Shown: piece by piece, positions 26,944 through 35,552 of the stretch
Layout of the letters: each line of letters opens with the position of its first letter
How positions within the stretch are numbered: position 1 is the first letter of the stretch
From: Mesorhizobium silamurunense
Lineage (GTDB): Bacteria > Pseudomonadota > Alphaproteobacteria > Rhizobiales > Rhizobiaceae
Assembly: GCF_014843825.1 (NCBI RefSeq)
Contig: NZ_JHQR01000348.1
Span: forward strand, 1 to 64,000
Direction of reading: 5' to 3'
Length of the DNA: 64,000 nt
Notes under the pieces: model-generated
What the model was told of the DNA's origin: nothing
The model's input: the letters and a program-made list of their open reading frames with translations, nothing else
The model's database searches: none
Program-made: the position numbers and the translations under genes

Positions 26944-28068
26944 TTACAGTCCGGCAATCGCCAGCGGATTGGCCTCCAGCGCCGCCCGGTCGGGCGTGTC
27001 GATCGACGGCTTGTTGGTGAAGGCGGCGAACAGCCGCTGGATATAGTCTTGCGGCATATCAAGCGTGATCAGCACCAGCCGGGTGCCGCGCTGCCCGTCC
27101 GGCCAGGCCGGCAGCCTTGCCGGCGGATGCAGGACCTTCTGCACGCCGTGGATGACCAGCGGCAGTGACGGATCTTCCATCAGCTCGATGACGCCCTTCA
27201 TGCGCAGCAGTTTCTCGCCATGCGTCGAGCGCAACAAATCGAGGAACATCTCGATCGCCGAGAACGGCACTGGTCCATTGTGGACGAGCGAGTGGGAATG
27301 TACGCGGCTGTCGTGGCGATGGTCGTGATGATGGTGGCTGTGATCGTGGCCATCGTCGTGGTGATTATGATCGTGATCATGCGCTGCCTCTTCGCCGAGC
27401 CAGCGCCGCACATCGGCGCTCTTGGTTTCGGGATTGTAGAGGCCGCAATTGAACAACGATGCCGCGTCGGCAGCGGTATCATTGACGTCGAGCAGGACGG
27501 CGCTCGGGTTTATCTGATGAAGTCGCGCCCGCAGGGCCTCGACACCGCTTGCCTCCGTGAGATCGGTCTTGGTCAGCACGATGCGATCGGCGACCGCCGC
27601 CTGCTTCACCGCTTCCACATGCGCATCGAGCGTGGCCTCGCCGTTGACGGCATCGACCAGCGTGATGACGCCGTCGAGCCGGAAAGCCTGCAGCAGCGCC
27701 GGATGCGCCATGATCGACTGCAGCACCGGCGCAGGGTCGGCAAGCCCCGTGGTTTCTACGACGACGCGCGCCAGCTTGGCGATGCGGCCGGTCTGCAGCC
27801 GGTCGACGAGATCGGCCAGCGTGTCGACAAGGTCGCCGCGCACCGTGCAGCAGAGGCAGCCGTCGGAAAGCTGGATGATGCCGTCCGAAGCCTGCTCGAC
27901 CAGAAGATGGTCGATCGCCACCTCGCCGAACTCGTTGATGATGACGGCCGTGTCGGCAAGCGCCGGATCCTTGAGCAGCCGGTTGAGCAGCGTCGTCTTG
28001 CCGGCGCCGAGAAAGCCGGTGAGCACCGAGACGGGAATGGGAAAGCCGCCGCGCCTCTGCCCTGTCAT
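26944..28068 (-). CDS. CobW-family (COG0523) metal-handling GTPase
   Basis: The 374-residue G3E GTPase has Walker A LTGFLGAGKTTLLNRLL, the metal-binding motif GCLCCTVRGDL, and NKxD-like VLTKTDL. Between residues 232 and 262 is a stretch of more than fifteen His alternating with Asp. The C-terminal CobW_C domain follows. Family members insert or deliver zinc, cobalt or other metals; the His run suggests metal storage or sensing. It is downstream of the D,D-carboxypeptidase gene with a two-base gap, so probably co-transcribed. A link to cobalamin cannot be assumed from the name. Confidence 0.93.
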   Translation of the reverse strand: MTGQRRGGFPIPVSVLTGFLGAGKTTLLNRLLKDPALADTAVIINEFGEVAIDHLLVEQASDGIIQLSDGCLCCTVRGDLVDTLADLVDRLQTGRIAKLARVVVETTGLADPAPVLQSIMAHPALLQAFRLDGVITLVDAVNGEATLDAHVEAVKQAAVADRIVLTKTDLTEASGVEALRARLHQINPSAVLLDVNDTAADAASLFNCGLYNPETKSADVRRWLGEEAAHDHDHNHHDDGHDHSHHHHDHRHDSRVHSHSLVHNGPVPFSAIEMFLDLLRSTHGEKLLRMKGVIELMEDPSLPLVIHGVQKVLHPPARLPAWPDGQRGTRLVLITLDMPQDYIQRLFAAFTNKPSIDTPDRAALEANPLAIAGL

Positions 28069-28070
28069 CG

Positions 28071-29237
28071 CTAGTTCGCCGCCTTGGTCGATTGATCTCC
28101 CTGCGCCGCGGCGGAAGCGGTGGCGGCGGGTGCGGCGCCGGCCGGCAGCGGCATGTCGGGCCGCCAGGTCGGCAGCGGCACATCGGCATAGTTCTGATCG
28201 GCCTGGTCGACGAAGGCCTTGGGCGCCGGTCCGGTCGCACCGCCGAGGCCGACCGCGATCAGCGTCGGATGGTCGAGCTTCACCTGATAGGGCGATTTCG
28301 GCTTGTCCTTGGCGGCGACGGTCGGCGCTGCCTCGGATTGCTCTTCCTTCGGCTTCTTCTTGCAGATCTCGTCATGCAAATCGTTGGGCGACAGCGTGTC
28401 GCCATAGGGCTTGAGCGCCGCGAGCGTCGTCGCGCCGGCTGCCGGCGCATCAAAACCCTGGTCGAGCAGTTTCGCCGCCGTTTCGGCGCGGCTGATCGCT
28501 GATTTTTCGCCGAGCACGACGGCGACCAGCGTGCGGCCATTGCGGGTCGCCGAGCCGATCATGTTGAAGCCCGACGAGCAGACGAAGCCGGTTTTCATGC
28601 CGTCGGCGCCCGGATAGCGGCCGATCAGGAGATTGTAGTTGGGAAGCGCCTTCTTGCCGACCGCAAGCCCCTCGATGGAGAACCACGGCGCATATTGCGG
28701 AAAATCGTTGCGGAGCGCCGTCACCAGGACGGCAAGGTCGCGCGCGGTCGTGTATTGGTCCGGCGAATAGAGCCCGTTCGGATTGACGAAATGCGTTCCG
28801 ACCATGCCGAGCCTGGCGGCCTCGGCATTCATGCGGTCGGCGAAGGCCGCCTGCGATCCGCCGATGTTCTCGCCCACCGCCATGGCGATGTCGTTGGCCG
28901 ACTTGACCAGCATCATCTTCAGCGCATTGTCGAGCCGCATCACCGAGCCCGGCTTGAAGCCCATCTTGCTCGGCGGCTCGCCGGCGGAATGTTTCGTCAC
29001 CTTGATCGGCGAATCGAGCGCAACTTCGCCGGCTGCGATCGCCCGGAACGTGACATAGGCCGTCATCAGCTTGCTCAGCGAGGCCGGGTACCAGCGCTTG
29101 AAGGCGTCCTGGTGCTCCAGAACCTTGCCGCTCTTCAGGTCGAACAGCACCACCGGATTGGCGCGCGCGGCGCCGGAAAGCACCGGCAGTGCCAGCGCCG
29201 CCGCAAGCAATAGGTTGAAGAAATGCCTTTGCCGCAT
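28071..29237 (-). CDS. D-alanyl-D-alanine carboxypeptidase (serine-type, PBP5-like)
   Basis: This S11 peptidase trims the terminal D-Ala of peptidoglycan pentapeptides in the periplasm. The start at 29237 begins a signal peptide (MRQRHFFNLLLAAALALPVL, cleavage after ARA). Catalytic motifs are SLSKLM (S-x-x-K), SAN (S-x-N) and KTG in DGMKTGFVCSSGF. The last 120 residues are Pro/Ala-rich rather than a clear PBP5 C-terminal domain, and there is no clear membrane-anchoring helix. 388 residues is within family range. Probably forms an operon with the CobW gene downstream. Confidence 0.93.
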   Translation of the reverse strand: MRQRHFFNLLLAAALALPVLSGAARANPVVLFDLKSGKVLEHQDAFKRWYPASLSKLMTAYVTFRAIAAGEVALDSPIKVTKHSAGEPPSKMGFKPGSVMRLDNALKMMLVKSANDIAMAVGENIGGSQAAFADRMNAEAARLGMVGTHFVNPNGLYSPDQYTTARDLAVLVTALRNDFPQYAPWFSIEGLAVGKKALPNYNLLIGRYPGADGMKTGFVCSSGFNMIGSATRNGRTLVAVVLGEKSAISRAETAAKLLDQGFDAPAAGATTLAALKPYGDTLSPNDLHDEICKKKPKEEQSEAAPTVAAKDKPKSPYQVKLDHPTLIAVGLGGATGPAPKAFVDQADQNYADVPLPTWRPDMPLPAGAAPAATASAAAQGDQSTKAAN

Positions 29238-29452
29238 AATCAAATCCGAAATCGCCTCTTGCCGTAATCGCCGCTGGCTCCGTAAGATTTCGTTACGCGA
29301 TAGCCAGCATGGTGCGGACCGACCCTCGACCCCGGACCGCATTATGCGGTGCTATTTACCCTATGTGACGCCAAAATGGCAAAGCGCCAGGCAATCACAA
29401 TTGCCGGGCAGCGGCCCTGAGCCGCCTGCCCCAACAAAGAGATGGACCGATT

Positions 29453-30616
29453 ATGCCAATTCTCAACCGTGCCGCGGAAATGCAGGAAGAAGTCGCCGGC
29501 TGGCGGCGCCATCTGCACCAGACGCCGGAACTGAACTTCGACGTCTTCCAGACCGCCGCCTTCGTCACCGACAAGCTGCAGGCCTTCGACTGCGACGAGG
29601 TTGTGACGGGGCTCGGCAAGACCGGCGTCGTCGGCATCATCCGCGGCCGCAAGGGCGAGGGTCCGACCATCGGCCTGCGCGCCGACATGGACGCGCTGCC
29701 GATCGCCGAGATCACCGGCAAGCCCTATGCGTCGACCGCCCCGGGCAAGATGCACGCCTGCGGCCATGACGGCCACACCGCCATGCTGCTCGGCGCCGCC
29801 AAATATCTTGCCGAGACGCGAAATTTTGCCGGCTCGGTGGCGGTGATCTTCCAGCCGGCCGAGGAAGGCGGCGGCGGCGGCAACGAGATGGTCAAGGACG
29901 GCATGATGGAGCGCTTCGGCATCTCGAAGGTGTTCGGCATGCACAACATGCCCGGCCTTCCCGTCGGCGAGTTCGCCATCAAGCCCGGCCCGATCATGGC
30001 GGCGACCGCCGAATTCACCATCACCGTCAAGGGGCGCGGCGGCCACGCGGCCATGCCGCACGGCACGATCGACCCGATCGTCATCACCAGCCAGTTGGTC
30101 GGCGCGCTGCAGACCATTGCTTCCCGCAGCACCGATCCGGTCGAGGCCGTCGTCGTGTCGGTGACCAAGTTTCACGCCGGCGATGCCTACAACGTCATTC
30201 CCGAGAAGGCCGAGATCGCCGGCACGGTGCGCACGTTGAAGAAGGAAGTGGCCAGGAAAGCGGAAGAGCGCATCCGCGCCATCTGCGCCGGCCTGGCGTC
30301 GGCCTTCGGCGCGACGATCGAGGTCGACTACGACGCCAACTATCCCGTCACCTTCAACCATGCGGAAGAGACGGTCTTCGCCAGCGACATCGCCGCCGAC
30401 GTCGCCGGCGACGCCCATGTCCACCGCGCCATCCAGCCGGTGATGGGCGGCGAGGATTTTTCCTACATGCTGGAAGCGCGCCCCGGCGCCTTCATCTTCA
30501 TCGGTAACGGCGACTCAGCCGGCCTCCACCATCCGGCCTACGACTTCAACGACGAAGTCATCCCGCACGGCATGAGCTACTGGGTGCGGCTGGCCGAGAC
30601 GGCGCTCGCCGCCTGA
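29453..30616 (+). CDS. M20-family metallo-amidohydrolase (hippurate-hydrolase-like)
   Basis: The 387-residue protein has WRRHLHQTPELNFDVFQTA at the start, metal ligands in GLRADMDALPI, HACGHDGHTAMLLGAA, FQPAEEGGGGG and HNMPGLPVG, and GGEDFSYML near the end. These are typical of the two-metal M20D amidohydrolases that cleave N-acyl amino acids (hippurate, N-acetyl-ornithine-like or indole-acetyl conjugates). In plant-associated bacteria auxin conjugates are a possible substrate, but sequence alone does not say. It is a single gene, followed by a hairpin and the tRNA gene. Confidence 0.93.
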   Translation: MPILNRAAEMQEEVAGWRRHLHQTPELNFDVFQTAAFVTDKLQAFDCDEVVTGLGKTGVVGIIRGRKGEGPTIGLRADMDALPIAEITGKPYASTAPGKMHACGHDGHTAMLLGAAKYLAETRNFAGSVAVIFQPAEEGGGGGNEMVKDGMMERFGISKVFGMHNMPGLPVGEFAIKPGPIMAATAEFTITVKGRGGHAAMPHGTIDPIVITSQLVGALQTIASRSTDPVEAVVVSVTKFHAGDAYNVIPEKAEIAGTVRTLKKEVARKAEERIRAICAGLASAFGATIEVDYDANYPVTFNHAEETVFASDIAADVAGDAHVHRAIQPVMGGEDFSYMLEARPGAFIFIGNGDSAGLHHPAYDFNDEVIPHGMSYWVRLAETALAA

Positions 30617-30631
30617 GCGCCTCCGCGGCGC

Positions 30632-30655
30632 GGCGGCGAGATTTGCCTCGCCGCC
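30632..30655 (+). terminator. Strong GC hairpin after the M20 gene
   Basis: Perfect 9-bp arms GGCGGCGAG and CTCGCCGCC with a 6-base loop ATTTGC, sixteen bases after the stop codon. There is no T run, so it may be a Rho-assisted or mRNA-end structure. Confidence 0.5.
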
Positions 30656-30748
30656 CACTCGCCCGGCGCCACGGAGCAAAGTGCCGCTCGGCACGCCAGC
30701 AACGCCTCTTGGCGAACGGGCCCGAAGCGTTTATGTGTCGGGCCGCGT

Positions 30749-30825
30749 GGTCCCGTAGCTCAGTAGGATAGAGCGGCAGATTCCTAATCTGTAGGTCACA
30801 GGTTCGATTCCTGTCGGGATCACCA
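30749..30825 (+). tRNA. tRNA-Arg, anticodon CCT
   Basis: A full 77-base tRNA with CCA encoded. The acceptor GGTCCCG pairs with CGGGATC (one G-T pair), followed by A and CCA. The anticodon stem GCAGA/TCTGT closes the loop TTCCTAA, so the anticodon is CCT (codon AGG). The T arm contains GGTTCGATTCC. The 3' half from 30779 is duplicated at 50407-50454, showing that it served as the integration target of the island. Confidence 0.95.
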
Positions 30826-30826
30826 A
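30779..30826 (+). repeat. Left attachment site (attL) within tRNA-Arg
   Basis: This 48-base segment runs from the anticodon loop to one base past the CCA end and is repeated exactly at 50407-50454. Position, length and the integrase near the other copy identify the pair as the direct repeats left by site-specific integration. Confidence 0.92.
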
Positions 30827-30876
30827 TAAAATCAATAGCTTAGGCGGCCATTACTAGGAGATTGGCGGCGCCGAGC

Positions 30877-30893
30877 TACTAAGCAGATACTAA
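30877..30893. promoter_or_regulatory. Tandem TACTAA motifs, possible integrase/Xis arm sites (left)
   Basis: Two TACTAA hexamers start 11 bases apart (30877 and 30888), one helical turn, about 50 bases inside attL. The same hexamer occurs in inverted pair inside attR (50271-50290). Function as recombinase arm or excisionase sites is inferred from position only. Confidence 0.4.
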
Positions 30894-31014
30894 CGGGACG
30901 ATCCAGAGGTGGCGCGATGCCCGATTTTGATCAGAATCGGGCTGACGGGGCCGCCAGAGCCCTGCCCCAAATTCACTCCCAATAATCCCGTCGACCTGAG
31001 ATTGAGCCGACCAA

Positions 31015-31311
31015 ATGCTCCTAAAAGATGCCCTTATTGTTTGGACGCCAAACCGCGCTCCCTTCGAGAATCTGCCGACGGCTGGGAAGATTGCTGTAAC
31101 TACCCTTCCGGAGCCGGACGCTCTAAAAGCTCATCCATCGTCTTATGGGGCGAGTGATATTGAGTGGACCCAGGCTTCCAATGCACAGCGTCATAAGCTG
31201 TTGTCCGAAAAGCTAGAGAATATCGCGAAAGATGATCAGCTTGACCCGAGTGATATTCTGGATAGCTTGGGCGGTATAGACGATATAGATACTTTGGTTT
31301 TCAAATTTTAA
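31015..31311 (+). CDS. Hypothetical protein, 98 residues
   Basis: The frame encodes a soluble acidic protein beginning MLLKDALIVWTPNRAPFENL and ending in an Asp-rich segment (DILDSLGGIDDIDTLVFKF). Composition looks protein-like, but no family is recognised and no ribosome-binding site is clear. An overlapping 82-codon frame at 30909-31157 is Arg/Pro/Cys-rich and less credible. It is the first possible gene of the island next to the tRNA. Confidence 0.4.
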   Translation: MLLKDALIVWTPNRAPFENLPTAGKIAVTTLPEPDALKAHPSSYGASDIEWTQASNAQRHKLLSEKLENIAKDDQLDPSDILDSLGGIDDIDTLVFKF

Positions 31312-31325
31312 GGGAATTATCCCTT

Positions 31326-31430
31326 GAGATACGTTTCAAAGAGGCCGCTCGGGAACTTGACGGGGACCAAACTGGCGACGCGTTCGAGAAGGCGATGCGC
31401 AGAAGCGCGCCTATCAAGGAGCGAAAATAG
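31326..31430 (+). pseudogene. Possible gene remnant, C-terminal fragment
   Basis: A 35-codon stretch reads EIRFKEAARELDGDQTGDAF and ends with a basic tail (IKERK). This resembles, from memory, the C-terminal pattern (FKEAARELGCDE..AAF) of short uncharacterised rhizobial proteins. No start codon or upstream domain fits, so it looks like the end of a decayed gene. Confidence is low. Confidence 0.25.
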
Positions 31431-31515
31431 GCTCTGTTAAAAGGGCTTAGATTGCGATCGATTTCGGCAGTGTTCTCAGGTAGAATCTGGTCTGATAAGA
31501 ATCGGATTCGCCAGT

Positions 31516-32562
31516 ATGACCACTAAATCTCTCGACATTGCAGCCGTGGATTTGTTCTGTGGTGCGGCCGGATTATCGCTTGGCCTGAGGGAAAGTGGTA
31601 TCGCGATCGCTGGTGGCGTCGACCTGGATCCCGCCTGTCGCTATCCGTTCGAGGCAAACATAGGTGCGAAGTTCCTAGAGGGCGACGTGTGCGACCTATC
31701 TGCGCAAACTGTGGCCGAAATGTACGGCACTGCCCGTATCCGAGTTCTAGCCGGGTGCGCTCCATGCCAGCCCTTTTCCGGCTACACTACTAAGCGACGC
31801 GGGATTGATCCCCGGTGGCAATTGCTGCTGGAATTTCTTCGTATTGTCCAGCAGGCGAAACCGGAAATTGTCACCCTAGAAAATGTCCCACGCCTTGTTC
31901 ACCTTCCATTGTGGAGTGAATTCGTACTTGGCTTGGAAGAGGTCGGATATTCGGTTTCATGGGACGTGCTTGACGTTTCGAAGTTCGGCGTTCCGCAGCA
32001 ACGAAGAAGGCTCGTCCTGTTAGCGTCGAGATTAGGGGCGATTCACCTTCCATCGCCTTCGGAAGGCAAGGCTCCGACTGTCAAAAGTGCGATAGGAAAA
32101 CTGCCGGAAATCAAGGCTGGTTTGAGGAACGCGATTGACCCGCTGCATACCTCTCGCGCTCTCACTCCTAAGAACCTCGATCGGATCAAGGCGTCGAAAC
32201 CAGCAGGGACTTGGCGCGAGTGGCCGGAAGAAATGCGCGCCGATTGTCACAAAGCAAAATCTGGCAAGACATATCCATCGGTCTACGGCCGCATGTCGTG
32301 GGATAAGCCGTCGCCGACTATCACCACCCAATTCTATGGATTCGGCAACGGTCGGTTTGGTCATCCTGAGCAGGATCGAGCCATTACCCTTCGAGAGGGC
32401 GCGGTATTGCAGTCGTTCCCGATCGACTTCAAATTTGCGCCATCAGACAGCAAACTGAATTTCAGAGCGATAGGACGGCTCATAGGCAATGCCGTTCCCC
32501 CGTCGCTTGCTAAGGCGATCGGCACTACCATTGTCGAGCATGCGCGCGCTTACGCCGCGTAG
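31516..32562 (+). CDS. DNA (cytosine-5) methyltransferase, first of two in the island
   Basis: The 348-residue enzyme has motif I VDLFCGAAGLSLGLRESG, motif IV GCAPCQPFSGY with the catalytic Cys, motif VI ENVPRL, motif VIII QQRRRLVLLAS, and motifs IX-X (RAIGRLIGNAVPPSLAKAI). The target-recognition region is short and contains TWREWPEEMR. The recognised sequence cannot be read from this. No restriction enzyme lies directly beside it; it converges on the HEPN/DUF262 pair with a 13-base overlap. It may protect host DNA from that pair or be a solitary methylase. Confidence 0.93.
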   Translation: MTTKSLDIAAVDLFCGAAGLSLGLRESGIAIAGGVDLDPACRYPFEANIGAKFLEGDVCDLSAQTVAEMYGTARIRVLAGCAPCQPFSGYTTKRRGIDPRWQLLLEFLRIVQQAKPEIVTLENVPRLVHLPLWSEFVLGLEEVGYSVSWDVLDVSKFGVPQQRRRLVLLASRLGAIHLPSPSEGKAPTVKSAIGKLPEIKAGLRNAIDPLHTSRALTPKNLDRIKASKPAGTWREWPEEMRADCHKAKSGKTYPSVYGRMSWDKPSPTITTQFYGFGNGRFGHPEQDRAITLREGAVLQSFPIDFKFAPSDSKLNFRAIGRLIGNAVPPSLAKAIGTTIVEHARAYAA

Positions 32563-33196
32563 GCCTCATTATCTAAGAACGCCTCAATGTTGGTCAAAAT
32601 TTCGAACATGAAACGTGTCGATCTTCGACTGATTTCGACAAGCTCGTTTGCGGTGTAATTTCGGCCAACCTCCTCGAAGGTCTTAAGGCCGTGAGCGAGA
32701 TCGTTGCGGTTGCTCTTTATCGTCAATAGATCAGCGCCGCCGGCGGTCCTGGAATGATCGGTGTGACACGAGAAGCCATACGTCTTGCCAAGGGCGCGAA
32801 TGCTCTTGGCATCGACGCTACCCGACATCTTACGTCGTAACTCAACGCAAGAGCAACGAACTCAGCAGGGACATTTTTAAGAGCATAGGCTTGGGGATCA
32901 GCCTTGCTTTTGAAAAGCCTCACGAGTTCAAGACGGAGCTCGCCCGACAGCCTGTCGAACGGCGTCGAGGCTTGCGCAATCTCGCCGTGGATGGTCTCGA
33001 CAGCGCCCCTCAAGGTAGCTTCGATCAGATTATATAGAAGTAGGAAGGTGCCGCCCCGCAATGTCATTAACCGCCTAGATTGGGCCCGCGTTGCGGACCC
33101 TATTGGCGCGTTTTTCTCGACAGTCATCACGACCGACAAGTAGTGGCGCACCTGCCGCTTACGCTCCGCAAAGTCAGTCAGGAACTCTTTTGTCAT
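32550..33196 (-). pseudogene. HEPN ribonuclease (MAE_28990/MAE_18760-like), frameshifted
   Basis: Two overlapping frames read as one protein. The first (33196 down to about 32840) starts MTKEFLTDFAERKRQVRHYL and has LYNLIEATLRGAVETIHGEI. The second (to 32550) continues ELRRKMSGSVDAKSIRALG and contains TIKSNRNDLAHGLKTF, the R-x4-H motif (RNDLAH) of HEPN nucleases. A one-base shift near 32840-32855 separates them, so the translated product would lose the catalytic half and end in an unrelated tail at 32723. The start overlaps the DUF262 stop as ATGA, so the two form a coupled pair. Mutational inactivation, sequencing error or programmed slippage are all possible. Confidence 0.75.
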
Positions 33197-34359
33197 TCGG
33201 CGAGCAGCCGATCTCGGACGAATGTTACGCGCCCGACCAAATTCGCCCTATTGTTAGCAGCATCGCTGGTGGTCCAGTCTTTGAACTCATCGCTATCGAG
33301 CCAAGAACTTACGTTTGCCGCCGTCAAATCGGGGTTCTGTTCAAGGGCAAGTGCAGTTCCAACGGCGATCGCTTCGAATCGGACGCGTGGCACTTTCCGG
33401 CCAGGACCAGACTTCTTGAAGCCGTTTGGATAGTTTGCCTGAACAAACTCAAGCGTTTTCGTCCAGATCGCTTTCATGCTGGCAGCCACGTCAGTGCCGC
33501 CGGGCTGTTCGGCGAGTTCTATGTTTTTGTCTTTGACGTATGAAAGCAGGAAGTCCCTGACGACCTTACCTTCCTCACCCAATCCATAGACCTCGAAGCG
33601 ATCCTTAAATGCGAAAAATCGGGTAACCAACTCCTCATACTCATACCGTTTTGCAAGCGCCTCGGAGACCGGCGCGAGTAAGTGGAGGAGTGGGTCCCCA
33701 GCAAGGGCAGTGCAAAGGTCCAAAAACGGACCCTGCTGCATGCCCCGGCGCACTTCTACGGCCTCCAGTGTCACCGAACCGGTGTTTATCCTGTCAAACA
33801 TTTCGCGGCGGACGTCTTCAGTCACCGCTTCTGTCAATTCGATCAGCCGAAGAGTCGAGCGCTTGAACCGGCGCTGTCTCGACGTGGGTAGGTCCGAGAA
33901 CTTGAAGCCGTTCAATGCATCGAGTCGACTCAGCCCTGACAGCGTGAGGTCATCGGTCAAAAAGCGGGCGAGGGTACGGATGCGCTGAACGCCATCGACT
34001 ATCTCAAGCCGGCCCGAACTATCGGGGTCATCATCCTTGCTCACGTCGGCAACAAAGATAAATGGCACAGGGAGCCCGATCAAAAGGGACTCGATAAATC
34101 TAGATTGCTTTTTCTCCTGCCAAACCAAATCTCTTTGATAATCTGGTACATATATTTCGTTCTTGTCTTCGCCGCGCCCTTTTAAATATTGTTTCGCGAC
34201 AACTTCAGCGGGATACTCCCTAACTATGTATCGAACGTCTTTGATGTTTTTGACGATTTGTTCTTCAGCAAGCGCAACCTCGTCTGAAGAGCGCGTCGGC
34301 TTTGAGCCTGCTACAGGGAAAGTGTCGTCAACCAACTCAGGATCGTCGTCTGCAATCAT
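33193..34359 (-). CDS. DUF262 (GmrS/ParB-like nuclease-fold) protein
   Basis: The 388-residue protein has the DUF262 core: IYVPDYQRDLVWQEKKQSRF, IESLLIGLPVPFIFV, LEIVDGVQRIRTLARFL with the D-G-x-Q-R signature, and MFDRINTGSVTLEAVEVRR. This fold hydrolyses NTPs or DNA in type IV restriction enzymes such as GmrSD. It is encoded just upstream of, and overlapping, a HEPN gene, a pairing known from defence and toxin loci, where DUF262 may sense and HEPN may cut RNA. Here the partner is frameshifted. Confidence 0.88.
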   Translation of the reverse strand: MIADDDPELVDDTFPVAGSKPTRSSDEVALAEEQIVKNIKDVRYIVREYPAEVVAKQYLKGRGEDKNEIYVPDYQRDLVWQEKKQSRFIESLLIGLPVPFIFVADVSKDDDPDSSGRLEIVDGVQRIRTLARFLTDDLTLSGLSRLDALNGFKFSDLPTSRQRRFKRSTLRLIELTEAVTEDVRREMFDRINTGSVTLEAVEVRRGMQQGPFLDLCTALAGDPLLHLLAPVSEALAKRYEYEELVTRFFAFKDRFEVYGLGEEGKVVRDFLLSYVKDKNIELAEQPGGTDVAASMKAIWTKTLEFVQANYPNGFKKSGPGRKVPRVRFEAIAVGTALALEQNPDLTAANVSSWLDSDEFKDWTTSDAANNRANLVGRVTFVRDRLLAE

Positions 34360-34586
34360 ATTACCAGCCCCACCAAATCACAGGACTGACTGTACCACCG
34401 AAATTGGCTGGTCACGACTCCCGGCGATCGATCGCGAAGCTATCTGACCTTAGTGGGGTACGCAAAGTATAATCGCCAACGGAAATGGGCTACCTGCTCG
34501 GTCACCCCTCGCAGCGCTGTGCCAATGGTAATGAACATCCCACGAGACGGCAGCAGCCTTGCTCGAGTGTAGTCGTTCTGGGGGAT

Positions 34587-35552
34587 TCATTCAAACCTTA
34601 TCCGCTCCACCTCGGACAAGACGATGCTGTCGTCTCGACGGTCGTATAACTGGGTAGTCCGCGTCGATGCGTGGTTTGCCATCTTGGCGGCCTTCTCTAG
34701 CGTCCCATTGTTGAGTAGGTAAGCAGTGATGCCCGTTGCGCGAAAAGTGTGATTACAGATGGCCGTTTTGATTCCGGCCTGCTTCGCGCGCCGCTGTACC
34801 ATAGCGTATGCGTTCGAATGGCAAAGACGGTCGTTACCGAGTGCACTAGATTGACGGTTCCAGCTTCTGAATAGCGCCCGGTCAGGCTGACTCCGTAAAT
34901 TCGCGGCCTCGATGTACGTCACGAGCCAGGCTTCAAGTTCGTGATGGCAGGGCATGTCATGGAGTTTGCCGCCCTTCTCATGCAATCGAACCCACAGTCG
35001 ACGGTGTTGAAAATAGACATCGTCGACAACCATGGCGAGAGCCGCACCAATCCGCGCAAACGTATACAGCATCGTTCCAATCAACGCCCGATCCCGGAGT
35101 CCGATGACGTTCGCGGGGCTGATTGATTCGATGAGTTGCCGCGCTTCAGACGGGTCAAGTACCGCTGTCTTACCTTTGCGGATGATGTGTCGAGGGCTCT
35201 TTACAGAGGCAGCGGGGTTCGTTGGTATAACTTGACCCATCACGAGCCAGTCGAACAACATTTTTAGGGCAGCCAGCTGCTGCTTTACCGAAGGAACAGA
35301 ATAGCGAAATCCCAACTCTTCGACCCATGCGGCAACGTGAATTGGGCCGATCGAGGTCAGGTCCGACAATCCCGCCCTGTCGGCCCAATTTAAGAAAGCC
35401 GCGACAGCGCGGTAGTAGGCGATGCGGGTATTGGGATTGCGGATATTGGCAGCAAAGAATTCCAGAAATCGGGCTTCCGCGCCAAGGCCAGACCGGCGAA
35501 CGAGGGAAATTAGTTCTTTTTGCCGGGAGCTGGCGAGCAGCAGTTCAAGCAT
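34587..35552 (-). CDS. Tyrosine recombinase (phage-integrase family), internal to the island
   Basis: The 321-residue protein has a SAM-like N-terminal domain (NPNTRIAYYRAVAAFLNWAD) and a catalytic domain with Arg in YTFARIGAALAMVV, His-x-x-Arg in CNHTFRATGITAYLL, His in MANHASTRTTQLYDRR and Tyr in the same motif. It differs from the island integrase, lacking the DUF4102 N-terminus and AlpA partner. Its start overlaps the stop of the membrane protein upstream by eight bases, so the two are an operon. It may mobilise a nested cassette or be a domesticated resolvase. Confidence 0.9.
   Translation of the reverse strand: MLELLLASSRQKELISLVRRSGLGAEARFLEFFAANIRNPNTRIAYYRAVAAFLNWADRAGLSDLTSIGPIHVAAWVEELGFRYSVPSVKQQLAALKMLFDWLVMGQVIPTNPAASVKSPRHIIRKGKTAVLDPSEARQLIESISPANVIGLRDRALIGTMLYTFARIGAALAMVVDDVYFQHRRLWVRLHEKGGKLHDMPCHHELEAWLVTYIEAANLRSQPDRALFRSWNRQSSALGNDRLCHSNAYAMVQRRAKQAGIKTAICNHTFRATGITAYLLNNGTLEKAAKMANHASTRTTQLYDRRDDSIVLSEVERIRFE

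Noticed and set aside
30909-31157. 82-codon frame overlapping the first island gene
   Set aside because: Rich in Cys, Pro and Arg, with no homologous look; the overlapping 31015-31311 frame is more protein-like.
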